This document shows, in pieces, positions 15,222-23,116 of a stretch of DNA of 54,531 nt. Position 1 is the stretch's first letter; every line of letters starts with the position of its first letter. A program made the position numbers and the translations under genes. The notes beneath the pieces were generated by a model, which saw nothing but the letters and a program-made list of their open reading frames with translations, did no database searches and was not told where the DNA came from. Source of the DNA: an uncultured bacterium (GTDB lineage: Bacteria; Verrucomicrobiota; Kiritimatiellia; RFP12; UBA1067); assembly GCA_902764415.1 (NCBI GenBank), contig CACWVU010000014.1, positions 1 to 54,531 of the forward strand. The letters run 5' to 3'.

Positions 15222-16603
15222 GCGGCGTCGCCGCCGAAATCGCCGAGATAGTCCGCGAGGAAGGGGGACGCGCCCTGCTCGTGGGCGGCTGCGTGCGCGA
15301 CGAAATCCTCGGCCTCGAGCCCAAGGACTTCGACCTCGAGTGCTTCGGCGTCGCGCCGGACCGGCTGGAGGCGGCGCTTTCGCGCCACTACACGCTCGAC
15401 CTCGTGGGCGCGTCCTTCGGCGTCCTCAAGATCCACGGCCACGACGTCGACGTCGCCTTGCCGCGGCGTGAGACCAAGCTTGGCCTCGGCCACCGCGCCT
15501 TCGGCACCGAGTGCGACCCGTTCCTTTCGCTCGAGGAGGCGAGCGCGCGGCGCGACTTCACCGTCAACGCCATCTACCGCGATCCGCTGACCGGCGAGAC
15601 GCTCGATCCCTGGGGCGGGGTGAAGGACCTCGAGCGCGGCGTGCTGCGCCATGTCTCCGACCACTTCCGCGAGGATCCGCTGCGGGTGCTGCGGGGGATG
15701 CAGTTCGTCGCCCGCTTCAATCTTGCGCCGGCGCCGGAGACGGTGGAGATCTGCCGCGGAATGACGCCCGAGAACCTCGCGCGCGAGCGGCTCTTCGAGG
15801 AGTGGAGCAAGCTCCTCCTCAAGGGCAGGCACATCTCGAAGGGGCTCGCCTTCCTGCGCGCGACCGGCTGGGTGAAGTACTACCCGGAGCTGGAAAGGCT
15901 CATCGGCTGCGCGCAGGACCCGCACTGGCATCCCGAAGGCGACGTCTGGAACCACACCTGCTGCTGCCTCGACGCATTCGCCGCCGACCGCGACCGCCGC
16001 GCGGCGGAACGCGGCGGCGCGCCCGATCCCGTCGAGGACCTCGTGGTCGGCCTCGCCGTCCTCTGCCACGACTTCGGCAAGCCCGCCTGCACCGCCTACG
16101 ACCCGGTCAAGAAGCGCATCCGCTCGCTCGGCCACGACGAGGCCGGGGTGGAGCCGACGCTGTCGTTCCTGTCGCGGCTCACCAACGAGGAGCGCCTGCT
16201 GAAGGAGGTGCCGCCGCTGGTGCGGCTCCACATGCGCCCGTTCGCGATGTGGCGCGACAAGTCGTCCGACGGCTCGATCCGCCGGCTGGCGGCGAAGGTG
16301 GTGCGCATCGACCGGCTCATCCGGGTGGCGGCGGCGGACGACGCGGGCAGGCCGCCGTATCCCTCGGAGCCCGAGCCGCTCAAATGGCTGGCGGAACAGG
16401 CGAAGCGGCTGGAGGTGGAGGACTCCGCGCCGAAGCCGATCGTGCAGGGGCGCAACCTGATCGCGCTCGGGATGAAGCCGTCGCCGGAGTTCGGCCGCAT
16501 CCTCTCCGCGCTCTACGACGCCCAGCTCGACGGCGAGTTCTCCGACCTCGAGGGCGGACTCGGCTACTTTCACCGCCGGCTGGAGGGGAAGGAGACGCGA
16601 TGA
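15218..16603 (+). CDS. cca: tRNA nucleotidyltransferase / poly(A) polymerase family with HD domain
   Basis: This 461-aa protein carries the class II nucleotidyltransferase head: LLVGGCVRDEILGLEPKDFD with catalytic DxD at 37-39, ARRDFTVNAIYRDPLTGE, and DPLRVLRGMQFVARF. An HD domain (about 250-340) has WNHT and LCHDFGKP. The enzyme adds or repairs the tRNA 3' CCA; tRNA-Cys in this window already encodes CCA, so repair is the likely role there. GTG at 15218 overlaps the preceding stop; the stop overlaps the following HAD gene (ATGA). Confidence 0.92.
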   Translation: MSGVAAEIAEIVREEGGRALLVGGCVRDEILGLEPKDFDLECFGVAPDRLEAALSRHYTLDLVGASFGVLKIHGHDVDVALPRRETKLGLGHRAFGTECDPFLSLEEASARRDFTVNAIYRDPLTGETLDPWGGVKDLERGVLRHVSDHFREDPLRVLRGMQFVARFNLAPAPETVEICRGMTPENLARERLFEEWSKLLLKGRHISKGLAFLRATGWVKYYPELERLIGCAQDPHWHPEGDVWNHTCCCLDAFAADRDRRAAERGGAPDPVEDLVVGLAVLCHDFGKPACTAYDPVKKRIRSLGHDEAGVEPTLSFLSRLTNEERLLKEVPPLVRLHMRPFAMWRDKSSDGSIRRLAAKVVRIDRLIRVAAADDAGRPPYPSEPEPLKWLAEQAKRLEVEDSAPKPIVQGRNLIALGMKPSPEFGRILSALYDAQLDGEFSDLEGGLGYFHRRLEGKETR

Positions 16604-17271
16604 GCGCGGCGACGCACATCGTCTGGGACTGGAACGGCACGCTTCTGGACGACACGGGCGCGGCGCTTGGCGCGCTCAACGCGATGCTCGCGAGAAGGGG
16701 GATCGCGGCGGTTTCGATGGAGTCCTACCGCGCGCGCTTCCGCTTTCCGGCGCGGCAGTACTACGAGGAGATCGGCATGCCCGTCCCGGACGCGGAATGG
16801 GACGCGATCGCGCAGGAGTACCACGACTCCTACGACGTGGAGAGCGCGTCCGCGGCGCTCAACGTCGAGGCGGTCGCGGCGCTGGAGCTCGCCCGCAGCC
16901 GCGGCGCGCGGCAGTCGATCCTCTCCGCGCTCCGCCAGGACCTGCTCGAGGAGGCGGTGGAGCGGTTCGGCGTCAGCGGCTACTTCGACTTTGTGCGCGG
17001 CACCGACAACCTCTACGGCGCGGGCAAGCTCGCGTTCGCGCTCGCGCTCAAGGCGGAGATCGAGTCCTCCTCGTCGCCGCCGCCGCGGATCGTGATGATC
17101 GGCGACGCCATCCACGACTGCGAGGTCGCCACCGAGCTCGGCGTCGAATGCGTCCTCTGCGCGCAGGGCAGCCACAGCTTCGAGCGCCTCGCCGCGCTTG
17201 GCGTGCCCACCGCCCCCTCGCTCGTCGCCGCGGTTGAGCGCGCAGTACAGGTGCCGCCGGATCGAAGTTAA
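16600..17271 (+). CDS. HAD-superfamily phosphatase (phosphoglycolate phosphatase-like)
   Basis: This 223-aa protein has the HAD nucleophile motif as DWNGTLLDD (residues 10-18), with Asn in place of the usual second Asp, a variant found in a known HAD subgroup. Motif II is near SILSALRQD, and motifs III/IV are GKLAFALALK and MIGDAIHDCEVA. The helical cap lies between residues 18 and 85. It dephosphorylates a small cytosolic substrate that cannot be named. It is the last gene of the phosphoesterase-cca run. Confidence 0.86.
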   Translation: MSAATHIVWDWNGTLLDDTGAALGALNAMLARRGIAAVSMESYRARFRFPARQYYEEIGMPVPDAEWDAIAQEYHDSYDVESASAALNVEAVAALELARSRGARQSILSALRQDLLEEAVERFGVSGYFDFVRGTDNLYGAGKLAFALALKAEIESSSSPPPRIVMIGDAIHDCEVATELGVECVLCAQGSHSFERLAALGVPTAPSLVAAVERAVQVPPDRS

Positions 17272-17280
17272 GTGCAGACC

Positions 17281-17286
17281 TATAAT
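17281..17286 (+). promoter_or_regulatory. -10 element for the esterase gene
   Basis: CC-TATAAT directly after the preceding stop; the TG extension is absent. The predicted start of transcription is about 17293, giving a 9-nt leader with no clear Shine-Dalgarno sequence. Confidence 0.55.
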
Positions 17287-17301
17287 GGAATAATTTGCGA
17301 T

Positions 17302-18264
17302 ATGAGGAAGAAAGAGCCTGTTCGGTTACTGACCATTATTACCACTGTCGCGTTGTCAACCGCGGCGCCTGCATCGCCGTGGGACGCCGTTCTCGGGAAG
17401 GGTGCCCCAGCCGCACATGAGGCCGCTGGATTTTCGGGCAAGGCCAAGGCGGTTTTCCTCGACGGAGAGGACTGGTGCGGCAAGCCGACGCGATTCTTTG
17501 CGTGGTATGGCGTACCTGAGCGTGCGTCCGAGACGAACAAATGCCCTGCCGTCGTGCTAGTGCATGGCGGCCTGGGCACGGCGTTCGACGGATGGGTGCG
17601 GATGTGGAACGAACGCGGCTACGCGGCGATTGCCATGGACACATGCGGTTCCGTGCCGACGAGAGTCTCGCCCGGGTCCGAGCAGTGGAAGCGCCACGAC
17701 TGGAGCGGTCCGGCGGGATGGGGTGGCTTCGGGCAGGTCGACGAGTCGGAGCGCGACCAATGGACCTACCATGCCGTGTCGGACGTAATCAGGTCGCATT
17801 CCTTCCTGAGGTCGCTCCCCGAAGTCGATTCGGCGCGCATCGGCATCACCGGCATTTCGTGGGGCGGATACCTGACCTGCATCGCGGCTGGCGTCGACCA
17901 CCGGTTCGCCTGGGCGGCACCAGTGTATGGATGCGGCTTTTATGTCGACGGCTCGGCATGGGCGAAGAAGCTTTCCGACATGGGCGCGAGGGGCGAGAAG
18001 TGGCTGCGGACATGGGACGCCGGCGTATATCTTCCCGCCGCCAGGTGTCCGTTTCTCTTCGTGTCGGGCAAGACCGATCCATTCTTCAACGTTCAGATGC
18101 TGAAGAAGTCGTCCGCCGTCGTCAAGGGGCCGGTGTTCTACGACATCCGCGAAACGATGCCACACGACCAGGATACTGGCGCGGCGCCGGAATCAATCCG
18201 CTCGTTTGCCGACCATTGGTCGTTTGGCAAGCCACTCAGCCCGGAGATTTCCCATGAGTGGTAG
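17302..18264 (+). CDS. Secreted alpha/beta-hydrolase (acetylesterase/peptidase-like)
   Basis: This 320-aa protein has a signal peptide (about 1-26, MRKKEPVRLLTIITTVALST). The fold is shown by AVVLVHGGLGTAFDGW (oxyanion strand), the nucleophile elbow GITGISWGGY, the acid in FVSGKTDPFF and the His region MPHDQD. This is closest to acetyl-xylan-esterase/dienelactone-hydrolase or S9-peptidase-type enzymes that act on carbohydrate esters. The ATG at 17302 is preferred over the GTG at 17272, which lies before the -10. It stands alone before the fucosidase operon, whose substrates may be related. Confidence 0.82.
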   Translation: MRKKEPVRLLTIITTVALSTAAPASPWDAVLGKGAPAAHEAAGFSGKAKAVFLDGEDWCGKPTRFFAWYGVPERASETNKCPAVVLVHGGLGTAFDGWVRMWNERGYAAIAMDTCGSVPTRVSPGSEQWKRHDWSGPAGWGGFGQVDESERDQWTYHAVSDVIRSHSFLRSLPEVDSARIGITGISWGGYLTCIAAGVDHRFAWAAPVYGCGFYVDGSAWAKKLSDMGARGEKWLRTWDAGVYLPAARCPFLFVSGKTDPFFNVQMLKKSSAVVKGPVFYDIRETMPHDQDTGAAPESIRSFADHWSFGKPLSPEISHEW

Positions 18265-18302
18265 CAAACGGGTGCGACAGCACACGCGCGCGAGAATTAT
18301 GA

Positions 18303-18332
18303 TATAATACTCGAAAACCATCCGGGTATAAT
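18303..18332 (+). promoter_or_regulatory. Tandem -10 elements for the fucosidase-exporter operon
   Basis: TATAAT appears at 18303-18308 (GA-TATAAT-AC) and again at 18327-18332 (GGG-TATAAT-CC). The second leaves an 18-nt leader that carries an AAAGGCGG site before the ATG at 18357. Two start points may allow separate control. Confidence 0.65.
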
Positions 18333-18356
18333 CCGATCAAAAGAAAGGCGGTCAAT

Positions 18357-19436
18357 ATGGCAACTGGATGCGACAGAAGGGCGTTCATCGGCGGCGCGGC
18401 GGCGGCGCTGGCTGCTGGCTGCGTGGGGCCGGCGGCGAAGGACGCGGCGGACGCCGCGGCGCTCGCGGCGACGCGAAAGTGGTTCAAGGAGGCCCAGTTC
18501 GGGATGATGGCCCACTGGGGGCTCTACACGCTTCTCGGCGGCGAGTGGAACGGCAAGCCCGGCGTGCGCGCCTATGGCGAGTGGATCCAGTACGGCAACA
18601 AGATCCCGCTGAAGGACTACTCCGCGCTTGCCAAGGCGTTCAACCCGGTGCTGTTCGACCCGCTCGACTGGATGAAGCGCGCCCGCGACGCTGGGATGAA
18701 GTACTTCGTCATTACCTCCAAGCACCACGACGGCTTCGCGCTCTACCGCTCGAAGGTGTCGAAGTACAACGTGGTGGACGCGACGCCGTTCGGTCGCGAC
18801 ATCATCGAGGAGATCGCCGAGGCCTGCCGCGCCACCGGCATCAAGCTCGGCCTCTACTACTCCCAGGACCTCGACTGGAGCGACCCCGACGGCGGCGGGC
18901 TCAAGAACGCCACCGCCAAGGTCAACTGGGGCGACGAGGACTGGCGCAACACCTGGGACTGGCCGGCCGACCGCGGCTACGACTTCACCCGCTACTTCGA
19001 GCGCAAGTGCAAGCCGCAGGTGAAGGAGATCCTCACCCAGTACGGCGACCTCTGCCTGATCTGGTTCGACGTTCCCTGCACCATCACCGAGGAGCAGTGC
19101 CTGGAGCTCAAGGGCATGGTGCGCCGCTACCAGCCCGGCTGCCTCATCAACGGCAGGCTCGGCTACGGCCTCGGCGACTACCAGACGCCGGGCGACAACA
19201 TGATCGCCGACAAGACCGAGGCCGGGGTGCTCTACGAGACCGTGGGCACGATGAACGACTCGTGGGGGTACCGTCCGACCGACACCCACTACAAGACCGT
19301 GGCGGAGATCCTCAAGATCAAGGCCGACTGCGCCAAGATCGGCTCGAACTACATGCTCAACATCGGCCCCGATCCGCTCGGGCGCATTCCGGTCGCGGGC
19401 ATCCAGATCCTCGACGGCCTCGCCAAGGCGAGATAA
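18357..19436 (+). CDS. GH29 alpha-L-fucosidase, exported
   Basis: This 359-aa protein has a Tat-like lipoprotein signal (DRRAFIGGAAAALAAGC). The GH29 catalytic barrel is recognisable: EAQFGMMAHWGLYTLLGGEW, YFVITSKHHDGFAL, GLYYSQDLDW, and the nucleophile Asp238 in CLIWFDVP. The enzyme releases fucose from glycans such as mucin or plant/algal polymers at the cell surface. The length is that of the catalytic domain only. The stop overlaps the TolC-like gene by one base (TAATG). Confidence 0.93.
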   Translation: MATGCDRRAFIGGAAAALAAGCVGPAAKDAADAAALAATRKWFKEAQFGMMAHWGLYTLLGGEWNGKPGVRAYGEWIQYGNKIPLKDYSALAKAFNPVLFDPLDWMKRARDAGMKYFVITSKHHDGFALYRSKVSKYNVVDATPFGRDIIEEIAEACRATGIKLGLYYSQDLDWSDPDGGGLKNATAKVNWGDEDWRNTWDWPADRGYDFTRYFERKCKPQVKEILTQYGDLCLIWFDVPCTITEEQCLELKGMVRRYQPGCLINGRLGYGLGDYQTPGDNMIADKTEAGVLYETVGTMNDSWGYRPTDTHYKTVAEILKIKADCAKIGSNYMLNIGPDPLGRIPVAGIQILDGLAKAR

Positions 19437-20884
19437 TGAGGCTTAAGTCCGCGATAGTCGCGCTTGCCGCGCTTGTCGCCGCCGGCTGCTCCACCATCGT
19501 TGCGGCTCGCCGTGCCCAGCGAGCCGCGGAGCCTGCCGCCAGCGGAGAACAGGCCGCCGCCGGGCGCGTCTCGCTCGCGGGGCGCGGCCTCGCCGGACTC
19601 GTCGACTTCGCGCTCACCAACCGTCCCCAGATCGCGCGGGCGCGGCTGGCGGTGGAGGACGAGCGGCTGGCGCTCCGCGCGCTTGCCGCCGACGCGCCGC
19701 TCGCGAGCTCCACGCCCTGGACTGCCCTCGCGGCGTCCGTCGGCGCCGGCTTCGGCGGCTCGGAGTCGTCCCAGGACTTCCACGAGGCGAAGCGCATCCA
19801 CGGCGGCACGGCCTCGGCCTCGCTGTCGCTCGACCTGCTGATCTGGGACTTCGGCCGCTACAACGCCAGCGCCGCGGCGCAGCGCGAGCGGGTGATCGCC
19901 GCGGAGCTGGACCTCGCCGCCGCCGGCTACACCGTGTTCAAGGAAGTCGTTGACACCTACTTCGACCTCCTGGAGCGCGACGCGCTGCTCGTCGTCGCCT
20001 GCACGAACGAGCTCGAGTTTGCGCTGCATCTCGAACAGGCCGAGCGATCGCTCGAGGCCGGCGAGGTGCAGGAGCTGGATGTCCTCCGGGCGCGGCTCGA
20101 CCTCTCAGTCGCGAAGGAGGAGACGCTTTCGGCGTCAAACGCCGTCACCACCGCCTTCGCCAAGCTCGCGTGCGCGCTCGGGCTCGACGCCTCGCTCGTC
20201 GAGCGCGAGGACGTGCTGCCGCGCATGGAGGATCCGCTCCGCTTCGTCATGCAGGGCTTTGCCGCGACGACCGGCGGCTCGGACGAGGTCTACGCCTTCG
20301 CCCGCACCAACTCGCCGGCGATGCAGGTTACGCGCGCCAAGCTGCGCGCGGCGTCCGCGGCGGTTGACGCGGCGGTTGCGGACCTGATGCCGGAGGTGTC
20401 GGTGTCGGCGTCGCTTTCCTGGACCGATCCGATGTGGGCGCTGAAGTGGGGCGTGTCGGCGGTGCAGTCGCTCTTCCAGGGCTTCCGCCGCACCACGGCG
20501 GTCGACCGCGCGCGGGTGGCGCTGGAGCAGGCCGAGACCGACGTCGCCGCCGCCGAGCATACGCTCTCGCGCGACCTGGAGCTCGCGGTCGCCGCGCGCG
20601 ACAACGCCGCCGAGGCGCGGCTGCGCGCCGAGGACTCGCTCCGCCAGGCGCTGGAGAACTTCGCGGTGGTGAGGAGCAAGTTCGAGCTCGGCGAGGCCAA
20701 CCGGGTGGACTTCGGGGACGCCGTCGCGGCGCTCTCGTCGTCGGTCGGCGGCGTCGTGAGCGCGTTCTACCGCGGCCAGGTCGCCGAAGCCGACCTCTTC
20801 AGGCTCGCCGGGGTGTATCCTGTTTACGACGAAAAGGCTGTCGTCGCGAGCGACGCGATCAACAAGCTGGAGGAGGGGAAATGA
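19436..20884 (+). CDS. TolC-family outer-membrane efflux lipoprotein
   Basis: This 482-aa protein has a lipobox (VAAGCS) and the alpha-helical OEP repeat structure of TolC/NodT proteins, with an internal duplication (about 60-260 and 280-470) and Ala/Arg/Glu-rich coiled coils. It should form the outer-membrane channel of the exporter encoded by the next genes. It is translationally coupled to the fucosidase upstream (1-nt overlap) and to the adaptor downstream (ATGA). Confidence 0.9.
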   Translation: MRLKSAIVALAALVAAGCSTIVAARRAQRAAEPAASGEQAAAGRVSLAGRGLAGLVDFALTNRPQIARARLAVEDERLALRALAADAPLASSTPWTALAASVGAGFGGSESSQDFHEAKRIHGGTASASLSLDLLIWDFGRYNASAAAQRERVIAAELDLAAAGYTVFKEVVDTYFDLLERDALLVVACTNELEFALHLEQAERSLEAGEVQELDVLRARLDLSVAKEETLSASNAVTTAFAKLACALGLDASLVEREDVLPRMEDPLRFVMQGFAATTGGSDEVYAFARTNSPAMQVTRAKLRAASAAVDAAVADLMPEVSVSASLSWTDPMWALKWGVSAVQSLFQGFRRTTAVDRARVALEQAETDVAAAEHTLSRDLELAVAARDNAAEARLRAEDSLRQALENFAVVRSKFELGEANRVDFGDAVAALSSSVGGVVSAFYRGQVAEADLFRLAGVYPVYDEKAVVASDAINKLEEGK

Positions 20885-22158
20885 CGAGATGCGCGATTGC
20901 CGCGGCCGCGCTGGCGGCGGCGCTTGTTACCGGGTGCTCCGACGGCGGCGCCGCCGGGTCGTCCAAGAATGGGCCGGCGTTCAGGTTCGCGCCGATCGTG
21001 CGGACGGACATCGTGCGCACGGTGGAGGCGACCGGCAAGGTGACGCCGCGCAACACCGCCGACGGCATCCCCGTCGGCGCGCAGGTGAACGGCAAGGTCA
21101 TCAAGATGTTCGTGGACTACAACTCCACCGTCACCAACGGCCAGGTGGTGGCGCTCATCGACCCGCTCGTCTACGAGGCGACGTACAAGAGCGCACTGGC
21201 GCAGCTGCACGTCAACGAGGCCAACGTCGAGGTGCGCCGGGCGGCGGTGGAGTCCGCCAAGGCGGCGCTCGACCTCGCCGAGAAGACGTTCGCGCGCAAG
21301 CAGTCGCTCGCCGAGCGCAAGCTCGCCGCGCAGGCCGACTTCGACAGCGCTGAGTCCGCGCTCGCCCGCGCGAAGGCGGACCTCGGCAGCGCCGAGGCGG
21401 CGGTGAAGAGCGCGCTCGCGAGCGTCGAGCAGAGCGAGGCGGCGGTGAGCAAGGCGAAGGCCGACCTCGACTACTGCACCATCCGCTCGCCAGTCAACGG
21501 CGTGGTGATCGCGCGCAAGGTGGACGAGGGCGAGACCGTGGTCTCGTCCATGAATGCGGTGCCGGTGCTGACGATCGCCGAGGACCTGAAGACGATCTGG
21601 ATCGAGGCGACGGTGCCCGAGGCCGACGTCGGCGACATCAAGGTGGGGCAGGAGGTCACCTTCACCGCCGACGCCTACCGCCGCCGCTTCAAGGGCAAGG
21701 TGCGGCAGATCCGCCTCGCCGCCACCACCACCAACAACGTGGTCACCTATCCGATCATCATCGAGGCGGACAACCCCGGCGAGATGCTCTTCCCCGGCAT
21801 GACCGCCACGCTCTCCATCGAGACGGCGCGCGCCGAAAACGCGGTCGTCGTCTCTGCGGCGGCGTTCAGGTTCCGTCCCAAGGACTCCGACCGGGCTTCG
21901 GGCGAGGCGCCGCGCGGCCGGAAGATCTGGCTCGTCGGGCCGGACGGCAAGCTCTCCGCCCGGGCGGTCTCCGAGGGCGTGACCGACGGATCCTTCACCC
22001 AGATCCTCGACGCCGACGACCTCGAGGGCTCCCAGGCGGTGGCCGGATACGAGACGGCCCGCACCGCCGCGGCGGCGTCCGGCGATACCCGCAATCCGTT
22101 CATGCCCAAGATGCCGCGCCGCGGTACCCGCGGCACTGCCCCCGAGCCGAAGAAGTAA
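20881..22158 (+). CDS. MacA-like periplasmic adaptor (HlyD family)
   Basis: This 425-aa lipoprotein (VTGC near residues 16-19) has the lipoyl/barrel-sandwich half IPVGAQVNGKVIKMFVDYN, a long Ala-rich helical hairpin (about 90-200), the second lipoyl half TIRSPVNGVVIARKVDEGE, and beta-barrel and membrane-proximal parts. It bridges an inner-membrane ABC transporter and the TolC-like channel. It ends with a Pro/Arg-rich tail. It overlaps the ATPase gene by one base (TAATG). Confidence 0.93.
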   Translation: MTRCAIAAAALAAALVTGCSDGGAAGSSKNGPAFRFAPIVRTDIVRTVEATGKVTPRNTADGIPVGAQVNGKVIKMFVDYNSTVTNGQVVALIDPLVYEATYKSALAQLHVNEANVEVRRAAVESAKAALDLAEKTFARKQSLAERKLAAQADFDSAESALARAKADLGSAEAAVKSALASVEQSEAAVSKAKADLDYCTIRSPVNGVVIARKVDEGETVVSSMNAVPVLTIAEDLKTIWIEATVPEADVGDIKVGQEVTFTADAYRRRFKGKVRQIRLAATTTNNVVTYPIIIEADNPGEMLFPGMTATLSIETARAENAVVVSAAAFRFRPKDSDRASGEAPRGRKIWLVGPDGKLSARAVSEGVTDGSFTQILDADDLEGSQAVAGYETARTAAAASGDTRNPFMPKMPRRGTRGTAPEPKK

Positions 22159-22853
22159 TGTCTCACCTCATCGAGCTAAGGGACCTCTACAAGATCTACG
22201 CGCAGGGCGAGGAGCCGGTGCACGCGCTGGACGGCGTGTCGGTCTCGGTCGACGAAGGGGAGTTCGTCGCGATCATGGGCGCTTCCGGTTCTGGCAAGTC
22301 GACGATGCTCAACATCCTCGGCTGTCTCGACACGCCGACCTCCGGCTCCTACCTGCTCGACGGCATCGAGGTCGCGCGGCGCACGCGGCGCGAGCTCGCG
22401 CAGATCCGCAACCGCAAGCTCGGGTTCGTGTTCCAGAACTTCAACCTGCTGCCGCGCACCAGCGCGGTGGAGCAGGTGGAGCTGCCCGACCTCTATATGG
22501 GCAGGCTCTCCCGCTCCGCCCGCCGCCGCCGCGCGCTGGAGCTCCTCGACCGCGTGGGGCTCGGCGGCCGCGCCACCCACAAGCCGTCGGAGCTCTCCGG
22601 CGGCCAGCAGCAGCGCGTAGCCATCGCTCGCGCGCTCATGAACGAGCCGCCGGTGCTCTTCGCCGACGAACCCACCGGCAACCTCGACACCAAGGCGTCG
22701 GTCGAAATCATGAAGCTCTTCACCGAGCTTTCCGCCGAGGGGATCACCATCGTGATGGTCACCCACGAGGACGACATCGCCGCCTACGCGAAGCGCCACC
22801 TGGTGATGAAGGACGGCAAGCTGGTCCGCGACGACCGGCGTAATATTGGATGA
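22158..22853 (+). CDS. MacB-type ABC transporter ATPase
   Basis: This 231-aa protein has Walker [10 protein letters not shown] (41-49), signature LSGGQQQR, Walker B VLFADEP and the H-loop MVTHEDD. It is close to the LolD/MacB/FtsE group that drives periplasmic substrates outward through mechanotransmission. In MacB proper the ATPase and permease are fused; here they are separate genes, and the permease gene lies 5.4 kb downstream at 28303, beyond an unrelated cassette. Confidence 0.95.
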   Translation: MSHLIELRDLYKIYAQGEEPVHALDGVSVSVDEGEFVAIMGASGSGKSTMLNILGCLDTPTSGSYLLDGIEVARRTRRELAQIRNRKLGFVFQNFNLLPRTSAVEQVELPDLYMGRLSRSARRRRALELLDRVGLGGRATHKPSELSGGQQQRVAIARALMNEPPVLFADEPTGNLDTKASVEIMKLFTELSAEGITIVMVTHEDDIAAYAKRHLVMKDGKLVRDDRRNIG

Positions 22854-23099
22854 TAGCGGGAATCGCGGCTTCGGGCTGGGGCGCTCGCCCCGCCGAACGC
22901 TCGGCCTCCTAACGTGCCGAGCTCGGGATTCTCGACACTGACCGCAACGCGCTTCCGTTCCTAACGCGCTTAGGTCTCGAATCACGTCGTCGGGACGACG
23001 CCCCGTCGCTCCACCTCGACGTCACCCAGCTCTGCAAGCTCTACGCGGAGATGACGGCAGCTTCCCCACGTCCCTGACCGCGGCACTTTGGGTGGCAGA
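22854..23099. other. Intergenic stretch with a possible gene remnant
   Basis: This 246-nt GC-rich stretch follows the ATPase stop and precedes the cassette promoter. Near 22990-23080 an open frame (LHLDVTQLCKLYAEMT, then a stop) has normal-looking codons and may be the tail of a lost gene. I see no ribosome-binding site, no strong terminator and no RNA signature. Confidence 0.4.
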
Positions 23100-23110
23100 T
23101 ATGGTATAAT
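23100..23110 (+). promoter_or_regulatory. Extended -10 of the leaderless metzincin gene
   Basis: TATGG-TATAAT with the hexamer at 23105-23110, 6 nt before the ATG at 23117, which is the predicted +1. The cassette therefore has its own promoter and is independent of the exporter operon. Confidence 0.8.
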
Positions 23111-23116
23111 ACAGCC

